Assembly (NCBI GenBank): GCA_041277045.1 | Contig: JBGFSY010000002.1 | Span: 496,001-560,000 of the forward strand | Reading direction: 5' to 3' | DNA from: Reddybacter sp041277045 | GTDB taxonomy: Bacteria > Pseudomonadota > Gammaproteobacteria > Pseudomonadales > Porticoccaceae | Length of the DNA: 64,000 nucleotides | Shown: in pieces, positions 1 through 8,669 of the stretch | How positions within the stretch are numbered: position 1 is the first letter of the stretch | Layout of the letters: the number at the start of each line of letters is the position of its first letter | Notes under the pieces: generated by a model | What the model was told of the DNA's origin: nothing | Databases searched by the model: none | What the model saw: the letters and a program-made list of their open reading frames with translations, nothing else | Translations under genes and position numbers: made by a program

Positions 1-1
1 G

Positions 2-823
2 CTAACCAGTAAGCGCGACTTTTATTTCTGTGTGTTGATGAATCTACCGATGTTTGGCGCACTGGCGGTATTGACCTGGAAAGTGACAGTGCTGGGCCTG
101 TTGAGCGAGACGGCAGCGACCCTTATTTATGGTCTGCTTATCGGTCTCTATCTATTTCAGACCCATCATTTACACAAGGTCAACAAGGACATTTTTGTTA
201 CGCCTGTCGATGAGTTGATGCAGTACAACTTTAAGCAGGTCGCCATTTTGAGTGTGGCCTACGCCGTCACCTTTGGTGCCGAGCTGGCAGTGGTGTCCAT
301 GTTGCCACTGTTCTTTAAAGAGACATTCTTAATTCCCGTGGCTCTGGCCGGATTATTTGGTGCTTGTTTTGCTGTCATCGATGTGTTTTCTTGCCCCTCC
401 GGCGGCTTTATCAGCGATAAGTTTGGTCGTAAATGGTCACTGGTTATCCTCCTTGGTGGCGCTGCAGTCGGCTTTTTTCTAATGTCCCTCATTACCGCCG
501 AGTGGCCCATTGCTCTGGCCGTCGTCACCATGATGTTCTGCTCTTTCTTCCTCGGTTCGGCCGCCGGTTGTGTGTTTGCCGTGGTACCTTTGATTAAGCG
601 ACGTCTCACCGGGCAAATTGCCGGCATGGTGGGCGCTTATGGCAATATTGGCGCGGTATTATTCCTCACGGTATTTTCTTTGGTATCACCCTCGGTGTTC
701 TTTTTAACCATTGCTGGGGGCATTGTCTTCGCTATGTGTTGCGCGTTTTTTCTTGACGAGCCGAAAGGTACAATGGCCGAAATTATGCCTGATGGAACGG
801 TGCAGCTGATTGAAGTGCACTAG
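2..823 (+). CDS. NarK/NasA-family nitrate (MFS) transporter, 5'-truncated by the window edge
   Basis: C-terminal part of a major facilitator superfamily transporter of the nitrate/nitrite porter type. The frame stays open to the first base, so the gene begins outside the window; the GTG at 32 is internal. The visible 273 residues hold about seven hydrophobic helices, and the loop GGFISDKFGRKW is the typical MFS GxxxDxxGRR signature after helix 8. NarK/NasA proteins move nitrate across the inner membrane, usually for assimilation. The next gene, 42 bp downstream, is a phosphatase-kinase fusion, the same neighbour as Stk1 beside nasA in Pseudomonas. That supports an assimilatory NasA, but the substrate is inferred. 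Confidence 0.85.
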   Translation, partial: LTSKRDFYFCVLMNLPMFGALAVLTWKVTVLGLLSETAATLIYGLLIGLYLFQTHHLHKVNKDIFVTPVDELMQYNFKQVAILSVAYAVTFGAELAVVSMLPLFFKETFLIPVALAGLFGACFAVIDVFSCPSGGFISDKFGRKWSLVILLGGAAVGFFLMSLITAEWPIALAVVTMMFCSFFLGSAAGCVFAVVPLIKRRLTGQIAGMVGAYGNIGAVLFLTVFSLVSPSVFFLTIAGGIVFAMCCAFFLDEPKGTMAEIMPDGTVQLIEVH

Positions 824-865
824 TAAGTAAGAGAAGCGCTCACCTGAAGAAATTCGCGAGGTCAC

Positions 866-2605
866 ATGTCTGAGCAGTCGGTAGCACACTTAGGTTTCAC
901 CGTAGCCCAGCACTCAGTGGCCGGTGCTAAACCCCAAAATGAAGATGCCATTGGCATCCGCATTCCAGAAGGGCTAACACTGACCAATAAGGGTGCAGTG
1001 GCGGTGATTGCAGATGGGGTTAGTGCCGCAGAGGCGGGCAAGGAAGCCAGTGAAACTTGCGTGCATAATTTCCTCTCTGACTATTACTCAACGCCAGACA
1101 GTTGGGGTGTTAAGAAATCCACCACCCAGGTTCTCACCGCCTTAAACCGTTGGCTGTTCGGCCAGGGGCGTAGTTTTACCGATGCCCAAAAGGGCTATGT
1201 CAGCACCTTCAGTACCGTCATTTTCAAGTCGCAAACGGCACATATTTTTCATGTGGGTGATTCTCGTATTTACCGCTTGCGCAGCAATGACCTTGAGCAA
1301 CTGACCCGCGATCACACCACCTTTATTAGCAAGGATCAGTCCTATTTGGCACGCGCCATGGGGCTGGATGTAAAGCTCGATGTGGACTATCGCAGTGTCG
1401 ATCTGGAAATTGGCGATATCTTTTTCCTCAGTACCGACGGCATTCACGACTTTGTGAAAGATCGAGACCTGCGCTCTGCTTTGGGTACATTAGTTGGCGA
1501 GACAGCGGAACAAAAGTTTGATGATTGCTGTGAAGCCTTAAAGAATATCGCTCTGGAAAATAACAGTCGCGACAACCTAAGTTGCCAGATTTTGCGCGTC
1601 GATAGTTTCCCCAAACAGAGCATGGGTGACGTCAGTCGCAAGTTGTCGGAGTTGCCATTTCCGCCGCCCCTCGAGCCGGGCATGATTCTGGATGGCTATC
1701 GTGTCGAGCGAGAATTACACGCTAGCAGTCGTAGCCAGGTGTATCTGGTCTGCGAAGTTGACACCGGTCAGCGCTATTGCATGAAAACGCCCTCGGTGAA
1801 TTTTGACGATGACCTCGCCTATATTGACCGCTTTGTAATGGAAAGCTGGATAGGCAGTCGCATCGACAACCCTCATGTCGCTAAGGTTATCGATGGGGGT
1901 AAATCAAAATCATGCCTTTACTATCTCACCGAATATATTGATGGCATTACCCTGGAGCGATGGATTAAAGAAAATCCAAAGCCGGCAGTGCAAGACGTTA
2001 TTTTATTGGTACAGCAAATTGTTAAAGGGATAAGGGCTTTTCATAGTCGCGAAACCCTGCACCAGGATATTAAGCCGGGTAATATTCTTATTGATAAAAA
2101 TGGCCAGATAAAAATTATCGATTTCGGTTCCTGTTTTATCCAGGGTATTGCCGAAATTGCCACACCCCTGGAGAGGGAAGGGGTATTGGGTACCGCCGCT
2201 TATTCCGCACCTGAAGTTGTTATAAGCGCTAGGAGTACCGTGCAATCTGATATTTTCTCTCTGGCCGTTATTGTCTATGAAATGCTCACTGGCGAGCCAC
2301 CCTTTGAAGGCAAGCTTGAAGAGTGTCGTACCTCAAAGGCCTATTTAAAAACTAAATATATTCCCTGTTACGACATCAACCCCTTAATACCTATCTGGAT
2401 AGATGGTGCGGTTAAAAAAGGCCTGCGCTTTAGTCCAGAGCGGCGCTACGAAGATATTTCAGAATTTTTGCATGAATTGCAAAAGCCGAATCCAAAATAT
2501 AGAAAAGGCCAGGGCAATGCTCTGCTTGAAGCTAATCCTTTATTGTTTTGGCAGGTGCTCTCGGGGCTATTACTTGTTGCTCTTTGCCTTTCTTTGGCCT
2601 TTTAG
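866..2605 (+). CDS. Bifunctional PP2C phosphatase / Ser-Thr protein kinase
   Basis: A 579-residue fusion of two opposing signalling enzymes. The N-terminal PP2C phosphatase (about 10-245) keeps the metal-binding motifs NED (25-27), ADGV (49-52), GDSR (131-134) and STDG (189-192). A Hanks-type kinase follows (about 277-540), with a lysine in YCMK (307), HQDIKPGN (catalytic Asp 401), DFG (419-421) and an APE-like motif. The C-terminus (about 558-579) is one hydrophobic helix, so the protein is probably an inner-membrane tail-anchored sensor. It lies directly behind the nitrate transporter, as Stk1 does in Pseudomonas, and may link phosphorylation to nitrate uptake; the target is unknown. The genes for nitrite reductase that often follow are absent here. 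Confidence 0.9.
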   Translation: MSEQSVAHLGFTVAQHSVAGAKPQNEDAIGIRIPEGLTLTNKGAVAVIADGVSAAEAGKEASETCVHNFLSDYYSTPDSWGVKKSTTQVLTALNRWLFGQGRSFTDAQKGYVSTFSTVIFKSQTAHIFHVGDSRIYRLRSNDLEQLTRDHTTFISKDQSYLARAMGLDVKLDVDYRSVDLEIGDIFFLSTDGIHDFVKDRDLRSALGTLVGETAEQKFDDCCEALKNIALENNSRDNLSCQILRVDSFPKQSMGDVSRKLSELPFPPPLEPGMILDGYRVERELHASSRSQVYLVCEVDTGQRYCMKTPSVNFDDDLAYIDRFVMESWIGSRIDNPHVAKVIDGGKSKSCLYYLTEYIDGITLERWIKENPKPAVQDVILLVQQIVKGIRAFHSRETLHQDIKPGNILIDKNGQIKIIDFGSCFIQGIAEIATPLEREGVLGTAAYSAPEVVISARSTVQSDIFSLAVIVYEMLTGEPPFEGKLEECRTSKAYLKTKYIPCYDINPLIPIWIDGAVKKGLRFSPERRYEDISEFLHELQKPNPKYRKGQGNALLEANPLLFWQVLSGLLLVALCLSLAF

Positions 2606-2681
2606 TTTTACAGGTGCTGGTCGCCCTCAATATTAATCAGCTTATATAAACGAAGGTGGAATCCTCAAAAGAACCTCTGCC

Positions 2682-3056
2682 TCATTCTTCTAGCGGCCAC
2701 ACTTCTGCCAGTACACGAAAGGCGCTGGCTGCCACTGGCCAGCCAGCGTAGTGGGCCGCATGGGTAATCATCGCTTCTAGTTGTTCCCGTTTGACCCCCA
2801 GATTCTTCGCTCCGGGGAAGTGAATGCGTTGTTCGGCTTCGCGGTTAAGCGCAACAAGAATCGTGCAGGTGATCAGCGAGCGCTGCTCCAGGTTTAATTC
2901 ATCCCCTTGCCAGACATCGCCAAACAGGTGTTCGAGTGTGTAATTGGTAAACTTTTCCGGCATTGCTCCTTTACTTAGTGATGGCGGGTTAGCTGCGCCT
3001 TCTGTGAGTTTTTTAAAGAATGCGATTCCCTTTTCTCTTTTTTCCTGGTCTGACAT
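2682..3056 (-). CDS. Carboxymuconolactone decarboxylase (CMD) family protein
   Basis: A 124-residue single-domain CMD/AhpD-fold protein. The core pattern GDVW..., then SLITCTILVALN, then HFPGAKNLG and ITHAAHYAGWP is typical of the PcaC-like branch. There is no CxxC pair, so it is not an AhpD-type peroxidase; it may act as a decarboxylase/lactonase or be non-catalytic. It is divergent from the SDR gene, with an operator-like inverted repeat in the 151-bp gap. A secreted tandem version of the same family lies at 4970. The family is clear; the substrate is not. Confidence 0.85.
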   Translation of the reverse strand: MSDQEKREKGIAFFKKLTEGAANPPSLSKGAMPEKFTNYTLEHLFGDVWQGDELNLEQRSLITCTILVALNREAEQRIHFPGAKNLGVKREQLEAMITHAAHYAGWPVAASAFRVLAEVWPLEE

Positions 3057-3133
3057 TACGGTAACTCCTGATTATTGTTAGGTGAAATTTATGTGAACGT
3101 GCGCTTGCTGGTCGATGTCGTTATTCTGGGCCA

Positions 3134-3154
3134 ATTGTAAAAATAGTTTACGAT
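3134..3154. promoter_or_regulatory. Operator-like inverted repeat between divergent CMD and SDR genes
   Basis: ATTGTAAA-AATAG-TTTACGAT: two 8-bp arms with one mismatch and a 5-bp spacer. It sits in the middle of the divergent intergenic region, where a TetR/AcrR- or MarR-type dimer would bind. Position and symmetry are seen; the regulator is inferred, and none is encoded nearby. Confidence 0.4.
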
Positions 3155-3207
3155 GGATTGATTATAGGCCCCCTTAACAATAATAAAATAACAGGAAGGT
3201 GTGAATA

Positions 3208-3990
3208 ATGAAAAGGATAGACCAGCAAGTGGCCATCGTCACTGGTGCAGGGCGGGGTATTGGCAAGGCGGTAGCCCGCCACTATGCCCGTGAGGGCGCG
3301 AAAGTCGTCATCGCTGAACTCGACGAAAAGCTTGGTGGAAAATTGGCACAGGAGCTTACATATACGGGTGCGCAAGCCCTGTTTATCAAAGCAGATATCA
3401 GTCAGTTCGGTGATATTGAGGCTCTAACAGCAACCACAAAAAAGCATTTTGGCAGCATCGATATTCTCGTCAACAACGCGGCGGTGACCAGAAGCCTGGG
3501 CTTTTTTGAAGTCAGTGAAGCGGACTGGGACTGGATACACGGTGTCAGCTCAAGGGGTTTGTTCTTCTGTATGCAGAGCGTTGCGCGGGTGATGAAAGAG
3601 CCGGGCCATGGGCGCATCGTCAACATTGCCTCCATTGCCGGCAAGGGTTATCCATCCACCTCCAATATTGCCTATGCCGGCGCCAAGGGCGCGGTCATAG
3701 CGATGACGCGAATTGCCGCCTCGACACTGGCCCCAGACAACATTAACGTCAATGCCATTTGCCCGGGGGTCACGCGCAACGAGCTTTACTACGAAGTGGT
3801 AAAGGGCAAAATAAAAACTCTGGGCAAATCTGAAGCGGAAATTATCGAACTATTTGATGGCACCATTCCCATAAAACGTTCCAACGAGCCGGAAGATATC
3901 GCCGACCTTGCTGTTTTTCTGGCATCAAAGGAGGCCCGTAATGTCACCGGCCAGTCATGGAATGTCGATGGCGGCCTGGTTTGTGATTAG
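3208..3990 (+). CDS. Short-chain dehydrogenase/reductase (SDR), FabG-like
   Basis: A 260-residue classical SDR that oxidises or reduces an alcohol/ketone with NAD(P). Visible are the nucleotide-binding TGAGRGIG (residues 12-19), NNAA, the catalytic pair in YAGAK, and the C-terminal NVDGG. The start ATG has a good AGGAAGG ribosome site. Neighbours (CMD, thioesterase) suggest an acyl-CoA or aromatic degradation module, but SDR substrate cannot be read from sequence. The stop codon TAG lies inside a 15-bp inverted repeat (3988-4043), so the last codon context may have been set by a mobile-element insertion. Confidence 0.92.
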   Translation: MKRIDQQVAIVTGAGRGIGKAVARHYAREGAKVVIAELDEKLGGKLAQELTYTGAQALFIKADISQFGDIEALTATTKKHFGSIDILVNNAAVTRSLGFFEVSEADWDWIHGVSSRGLFFCMQSVARVMKEPGHGRIVNIASIAGKGYPSTSNIAYAGAKGAVIAMTRIAASTLAPDNINVNAICPGVTRNELYYEVVKGKIKTLGKSEAEIIELFDGTIPIKRSNEPEDIADLAVFLASKEARNVTGQSWNVDGGLVCD

Positions 3991-4043
3991 GGAGCCTCTG
4001 AACAAACCATGAACTCGTATCTGACTTATTCAGAGGCTCCCTA
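3988..4043. mobile_element. Minimal MITE-like inverted repeat (possible IS remnant)
   Basis: Two perfect 15-bp arms (3988-4002 and 4029-4043, core GGGAGCCTCTGAA) enclose 26 bp. The arms begin and end with TA, as expected for insertion at, or duplication of, a TA dinucleotide. The arrangement resembles two IS ends with the transposase removed. It could also serve as a hairpin terminator for the SDR gene, but no T-run follows. Structure is seen; the mobile origin is inferred. Confidence 0.45.
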
Positions 4044-4099
4044 GGACTATCGGCAGTGACAATAGGCTTTAATAAAACCCTATCGAGAGAGGTAGAAAC

Positions 4100-4915
4100 T
4101 TGAGCGACAGCACACAAAACCAGGGCGGTGAATTTGCCCACAGTACGGCCCTGCGAAAAATTGATGAGCAGGTGTGGGAGAGCGATTTCTCCACCGACTG
4201 GTGTATCGGCCAGGTGCCCAATGGTGGCTACACCCTGGCACTGGGCGCCAAAGTGCTGGGTGAAGCCTTGCCCCATAGTGACCCCTTGAATGTCACCGCC
4301 TATTATCTGGCACGCACCGAGCCTGGCCCGGTGCGCTGTGAGTTTGAACCCTTGCGTGTCGGCAAATCGACCTCCAACGGTATGGTGAAGCTGATTCAAA
4401 ACGGCGAGGTGAAAATACAGCTGATCGGCGTTTTCCAGAACATTGATAAGCTCAGTGGCGAGACCTTAATGAAGGAAACTGTTCCCGAGATGCCGCCCTT
4501 TGATCGCTGTGTCGATATGCCCCACGCGCCCAACCTCAAGCTTCGCAATAGACTGATTCAACGCCTGGCCCCTAATAATATCAATGTGCTGATTAATGGC
4601 CCCGATGGCGATTCGACCTGGTTGGGTTGGCAAGAGTTTAAGGACGGAGCCGAGATTGACCTGTTCGGCGTGCTGATGTTCTGTGATGCCTTGCCACCAC
4701 CAGCTTTTGCCATTTACGGTGCCAAGGGCAGAGTGCCGACGATTGAAATGTCGGTGCAAATTCATCGCCGCCCCTGTGCTGGGCCACTGCGCTGTCAATT
4801 TAAAACCAGCTTTATTACCGAAGGCGTGGTCAATGAAGACGGTATGATTTGGGATAGTGCAGATAATCTTGTTGCTCTATCTCGGCAAACAGCCAAGTTG
4901 CGAGTCAGTCGCTAA
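4100..4915 (+). CDS. Acyl-CoA thioesterase family protein (double hotdog)
   Basis: A 271-residue protein of the TesB-like/4HBT_3 thioesterase family, expected to hydrolyse acyl-CoA esters in the cytoplasm. The N-terminal half carries the pattern QVPNGGYTLALGAKVL and a first hotdog fold; the second half carries the matching beta-rich fold around WLGWQEF to EMSVQIHRRP. The start is TTG at 4100, chosen because GAGAGG lies about 8 bp upstream and no ATG gives a full-length N-terminus. It follows the SDR gene after the inverted repeat, in a lipid/aromatic catabolism setting. Confidence 0.85.
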   Translation: MSDSTQNQGGEFAHSTALRKIDEQVWESDFSTDWCIGQVPNGGYTLALGAKVLGEALPHSDPLNVTAYYLARTEPGPVRCEFEPLRVGKSTSNGMVKLIQNGEVKIQLIGVFQNIDKLSGETLMKETVPEMPPFDRCVDMPHAPNLKLRNRLIQRLAPNNINVLINGPDGDSTWLGWQEFKDGAEIDLFGVLMFCDALPPPAFAIYGAKGRVPTIEMSVQIHRRPCAGPLRCQFKTSFITEGVVNEDGMIWDSADNLVALSRQTAKLRVSR

Positions 4916-4969
4916 TGGAATAAGCCGTCTTACAATTATTTAATAAAAAGCAATAAAAAGGTGATATGC

Positions 4970-5845
4970 GTGATTGATATAATTAAATTTAGTTTAAAGT
5001 TTTTCGTAGTAATCAGTGTTTCAGTTATGTTTTCTGTAAGTACCGTCAGTGCAGGTGATACAGATTATGAACAGCGTCGAGCTCGAGGTATTGCGGTACT
5101 TAGCTCACTCACCGGGCAGACGGATGCCAGCAAGATGGCCGCTAAGCTCGAGGCTGAAAATGGTGCGCTGGGTTCCTTCGCTCTCGATTTTGTATTGGGT
5201 GATATCTGGAATCGCCCCGGCTTAAGTAAGCGCGACCGCAATCTTATTGTGCTGACCATACTCGCCACTCTGCATCAAACCAATCAACTGAGTTATTACG
5301 TGCCCGGTGGCTTGAATCACGGGCTGACAGCCACTGAGATTCGAGAAATTATGGCCCATATTGCTGCTTACGCTGGCTTTCCCCGCGCTCTCGATGCTAT
5401 GGCTGAAACCAATCGTATTCTCGCCAAACTGGGCCACGGGCCGGAAAATGGCAAGCTGCCCCCAGCGGAGAAGTTCTCCAATGCCGAGCGACGCGAACGT
5501 GGAACCGCAGTGATGGCGAAGCTATCGGGTAATCCAGCCTCCGATCCCGATAAAGTGATTGCAGCAATGGCAGGTAAGTTGGGGCCTCTGGGTGCCTACG
5601 GAATTGATTTCGCCTTTGGTGAGGTTTGGGCGCGTTCACAACTATCGCGGCGTGATCGAAGTCTATTGGTTGTTTCTGTTTTGACCGCGCTCGGCAGAAC
5701 GGAAGAACTGCATATTCACGTGCCGGCAGCCATACGCCACGGCGTGACCAAGACAGAACTGGAAGAATTAATGCTAATGGCTTTTGCCTATGCCGGAGCG
5801 CCTTTGGCCGTTGAGGGTATGCATGTGGTACAAGGCCTAGAGTAA
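4970..5845 (+). CDS. Secreted tandem carboxymuconolactone decarboxylase-family protein
   Basis: An exported protein of about 291 residues with two CMD domains in tandem. GTG at 4970 is preferred over GTG at 4961 because AAAGGTG sits about 6 bp in front of it. The N-terminus is a signal peptide (hydrophobic FFVVISVSVMFSVSTV ending in SAG). Each repeat starts with an RRARGI/RRERGT-type helix and then shows DIW or EVW, then RDR-LIV/LLVV, then a HVP/YVPGG-type loop and MAHIAAYAGFP or LMAFAYAGAP. CMD enzymes are normally cytoplasmic, so a periplasmic tandem copy is unusual. No CxxC is present. Function unknown; domain calls are firm. Confidence 0.85.
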   Translation: MIDIIKFSLKFFVVISVSVMFSVSTVSAGDTDYEQRRARGIAVLSSLTGQTDASKMAAKLEAENGALGSFALDFVLGDIWNRPGLSKRDRNLIVLTILATLHQTNQLSYYVPGGLNHGLTATEIREIMAHIAAYAGFPRALDAMAETNRILAKLGHGPENGKLPPAEKFSNAERRERGTAVMAKLSGNPASDPDKVIAAMAGKLGPLGAYGIDFAFGEVWARSQLSRRDRSLLVVSVLTALGRTEELHIHVPAAIRHGVTKTELEELMLMAFAYAGAPLAVEGMHVVQGLE

Positions 5846-5941
5846 TTACTGGGTCATCAGGGACTGAAAGTAAAGGTACTTTGTCGTGAACTAAAGTAGT
5901 CGGGGCAGGGTTTGTTGATAAGCCTACCCCGAGCTCTATAT

Positions 5942-6592
5942 TTAGCCTTTCATGCCCACAGCGGCGCTACTGGGGTGGAGGCTGCTTTTAGCGCTGGGGC
6001 GTTGCTCCATACGCTGATACCAGGCACTGAGGTTTTTAAACTCAGGATTCAGTGGCTGGCCAATGCCTTGGGCGAAATCGAGGCAGCAATAGAGCACCAA
6101 ATCGGCAATGCCTAATGAATCACCACCGACGTATTCACTATCGGCCATTAAACCGTCGAGCCATGCCAGTTGACCCTGAGCTTTGGCTTTCAGGCCGTCG
6201 GCGGCTTCGGGTAGGCAGTGTAAGCGGTCTTTAAACAGCTCAAGCCCTTCGGAGTATCGAAAAGCGTTGTAAATATTCTCGGTAATATTCAGTTCTACGC
6301 GGCGTGTCCACATGCGGCTTTTGGCGCGCTCTTCCAGAGTTTCACCGAGTATCGACTGACCGGGGCATTTTTCATCAAGGTACTCACACATGGCGGTCGT
6401 CTCGGCTAGAACCGAGCCATCGTCAAGTTCGAGGGCAGGCATTTGGGCGCCTGGATTGCGCGCCATATAAGCCGACTGGCGGTTTTGACCGGCTAATAGG
6501 TCCACCTCTTCTGAGGCAAGCTCAATGCCCCTTTCCGCCATAAACATGCGGACCATACGGGGGTTGGGGCCGAAAGAATTGATTAGCTTCAT
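5942..6592 (-). CDS. Glutathione S-transferase family protein
   Basis: A 216-residue cytosolic GST. The N-terminal thioredoxin fold shows NPRMVRMFMAERG, the cis-proline region QMPALELDDGSVLAET with the glutathione-contacting ET pair, and EYLDE. The C-terminal helical domain has the N-capping-box-like GGDSLGIADLVL. GSTs conjugate glutathione to electrophiles or act in detoxification. The gene is monocistronic and divergent from yjdM, with an ACGATA-N8-TATCGT inverted repeat about 35 bp upstream of its start (6624-6643) that could be an operator. Confidence 0.9.
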   Translation of the reverse strand: MKLINSFGPNPRMVRMFMAERGIELASEEVDLLAGQNRQSAYMARNPGAQMPALELDDGSVLAETTAMCEYLDEKCPGQSILGETLEERAKSRMWTRRVELNITENIYNAFRYSEGLELFKDRLHCLPEAADGLKAKAQGQLAWLDGLMADSEYVGGDSLGIADLVLYCCLDFAQGIGQPLNPEFKNLSAWYQRMEQRPSAKSSLHPSSAAVGMKG

Positions 6593-6867
6593 ATCTACCT
6601 CTGGTTATTTGTTTTATTTATGCACGATACGAAAACTTATCGTAACACTGTTGCTATAAGCAAAGAACTATGCGGAATATGAGTGGTGGGCGTTAATTGC
6701 ATTTCATCATCAATCCTTGTTAGTAATCGACCCAAGCCTAGTGATTTTTGAAAAAGTGCAATTGAAGAGCTTCTGCTTTGTTAGAATTGTCTTAGACACA
6801 CTGTCTATTTGACAGTAATGAAATGCTTTACCCTCCCCATTGAAAGTAATTAAAGAAAAGGCCAAAA

Positions 6868-7209
6868 ATGAGCGAGCTCCCCAATTGCCCCGAGTGTCAA
6901 TCAAGCTACACCTATGAAGATCGAGATATGTATGTCTGTCCTGAATGTGCTCATGAGTGGCCGCAAGTGGCTACTGAAGAAACTGTCGATGCCAGTCCTG
7001 TTATCAAGGACAGTAACGGCAATATCCTTAACGAAGGTGATAGCGTGGTCGTTATTAAAGATTTAAAGGTCAAAGGTTCATCCTCTGTGGTGAAGGTTGG
7101 CACCAAGGTGAAGAACATACGTCTGGTCGATGGCGATCACGATATCGACTGTAAAATCGATGGTATTGGGGCAATGAAGTTGAAGTCTGAGTTTGTTAAA
7201 AAAGCCTGA
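6868..7209 (+). CDS. yjdM: Zinc-ribbon protein YjdM/PhnA
   Basis: A 113-residue YjdM (formerly PhnA) protein. Two CxxC knuckles (CPEC at 8-11 and CPEC near 29-32) form an N-terminal zinc ribbon, followed by the small beta-barrel domain starting DSNGNILNEGDSVVVIKDLKVKG. The family was named from the E. coli phosphonate region, but it is not phosphonoacetate hydrolase and its role is unresolved. It is a single gene; no other phn genes are nearby. Confidence 0.93.
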   Translation: MSELPNCPECQSSYTYEDRDMYVCPECAHEWPQVATEETVDASPVIKDSNGNILNEGDSVVVIKDLKVKGSSSVVKVGTKVKNIRLVDGDHDIDCKIDGIGAMKLKSEFVKKA

Positions 7210-7269
7210 TAGTTGTGAGTCCGCGTCATCTCAGGCTGATAAATCACTTCGTAAGCAAGAGTAAAATAT

Positions 7270-8004
7270 ATGTCTTTTCTATTTGAAGAGCTTGATTGTC
7301 AATCCAGCCCCATCGGGGACATCAGTTTGCGGCGGCGCTCCGAACCGAGATTGAATAACAAAATCATCTTTGAAGTAAAACTGGGCGATGAGTTTTTAAT
7401 GTCGAGTCTTTTTGTTGAAGCTGAAGAACAACTTTCAGCTCTGGGCCTGGCAGCCTTAAAGCGTAATGGCCATGAAAAGGAACTTGAAATTATTGTCGGC
7501 GGACTTGGCCTGGGCTACACGGCGGTAGAAGCACTAAAAGACCGTGCTGTTAAACGGATGCAGGTGATTGATATTATGCAGCCTGTCATTAGCTGGCATC
7601 AACGGGGCTTGCTACCGCTGGGCGACATTTTAGCCACAGATCCACGTAGTGAGTTGGTGCAAGCCGATTTTTTCAAGCTGGCAACTTCTACTGATGGTGG
7701 TTTTGACTCCGCTCAGCCCGACAAAAAAGTTCACGCTGTGCTGCTCGATATTGATCACTCACCGAGCCACTGGCTCAACGATGCTAATCAAAGCTTCTAT
7801 ACGGAGGAACCCCTTAATAGGCTGGCCGCAAAAATTTGTGCCGGTGGGGTTTTTGCACTTTGGTCCAATGAATTACCCGATCCGCAATTTAGTGATTTGC
7901 TAAACGGTGTGTTTAGCAACTGCGAAGCTCATATCATTAATTTCCCTAACCCCTATACCGGGGAGGAATCGTGTAACTCTGTTTATGTGGCCAGCATTAA
8001 ATAG
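7270..8004 (+). CDS. Spermidine synthase-like SAM-dependent enzyme
   Basis: A 244-residue Rossmann protein with the S-adenosylmethionine-loop pattern IIVGGLGLGYTA (about 75-86), an acidic residue in QVIDIMQPV, and a DxDHSPSHWL active-site-like loop where polyamine aminopropyltransferases carry their aspartate. It lacks the full spermidine synthase N-terminal domain. It is therefore best called a spermidine-synthase-like protein; the reaction is uncertain. It is followed by the DUF3047 gene 45 bp later, probably in one transcript. Confidence 0.75.
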   Translation: MSFLFEELDCQSSPIGDISLRRRSEPRLNNKIIFEVKLGDEFLMSSLFVEAEEQLSALGLAALKRNGHEKELEIIVGGLGLGYTAVEALKDRAVKRMQVIDIMQPVISWHQRGLLPLGDILATDPRSELVQADFFKLATSTDGGFDSAQPDKKVHAVLLDIDHSPSHWLNDANQSFYTEEPLNRLAAKICAGGVFALWSNELPDPQFSDLLNGVFSNCEAHIINFPNPYTGEESCNSVYVASIK

Positions 8005-8048
8005 CTTGTAGCTACAGGTGAATTATTCTGAATTTCGTCAAATATTTC

Positions 8049-8669
8049 ATGCTATCTCTTGCGTTGTTTACATCAACGACCCAGGCTGAAATCATTTCTG
8101 TGAGTCAGTTTGAAAGTGAGGGGCTTAATGGTTGGGCCGAGAAATTTTTTTCTGGGCAAACACGCTACACTTTGGTCGAACGTGATGATGGCCATGTCTT
8201 ATTGGCACTAAGTAAGGCAACGGCCTCGGCTCTGTATAAAAAGGTTCGTATTGACCTCGAAAAAACACCCTTTCTAAACTGGGGCTGGTTAATTGAAAAT
8301 CACTTAGGTGATATCAATGAACGACGGAAAGAGGGCGATGACTACCCTGCTAGAATTTATGTCATTATTGATGGCGGTGTTTTTTTCTGGAAAACCCGGG
8401 CACTTAATTATGTGTGGTCAAGTAATCAGCCTAAAGGCAGTACATGGGCTAATGCTTATAGTGACAATACAAGAATGCTAGCGCTAGAGTCTGGCAGCGT
8501 TTATCTGGGTCAGTGGCGCTCAGAGAAACGCAATGTGCGATGTGACCTGCAAAGCCAGTTTGGTGAAAATCTACGTTATATTGATGGCATCGCGGTGATG
8601 ACAGATACCGATAATAGCCAAGGGCAAGCGACGACGTATTATCGGAATTTGTTTTTTTCCAGCGAGTGA
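8049..8669 (+). CDS. DUF3047 family exported protein
   Basis: A 206-residue protein matching the DUF3047 family: an N-terminal hydrophobic stretch ending TTQA, then SQFESEGLNGWAEKFF, TPFLNWGWLIENHL and a DDYPARIYVI segment, and the NSQGQATTYYRNLFF ending. The first ATG (8049) gives a signal peptide with no positive charge. The frame is open upstream to a TGA at 8019-8021, and a CTG at 8028 preceded by ACAGGTG would add LNFVKYF with a lysine. The true start may therefore be a non-standard codon. Role unknown; probably periplasmic. Confidence 0.82.
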   Translation: MLSLALFTSTTQAEIISVSQFESEGLNGWAEKFFSGQTRYTLVERDDGHVLLALSKATASALYKKVRIDLEKTPFLNWGWLIENHLGDINERRKEGDDYPARIYVIIDGGVFFWKTRALNYVWSSNQPKGSTWANAYSDNTRMLALESGSVYLGQWRSEKRNVRCDLQSQFGENLRYIDGIAVMTDTDNSQGQATTYYRNLFFSSE

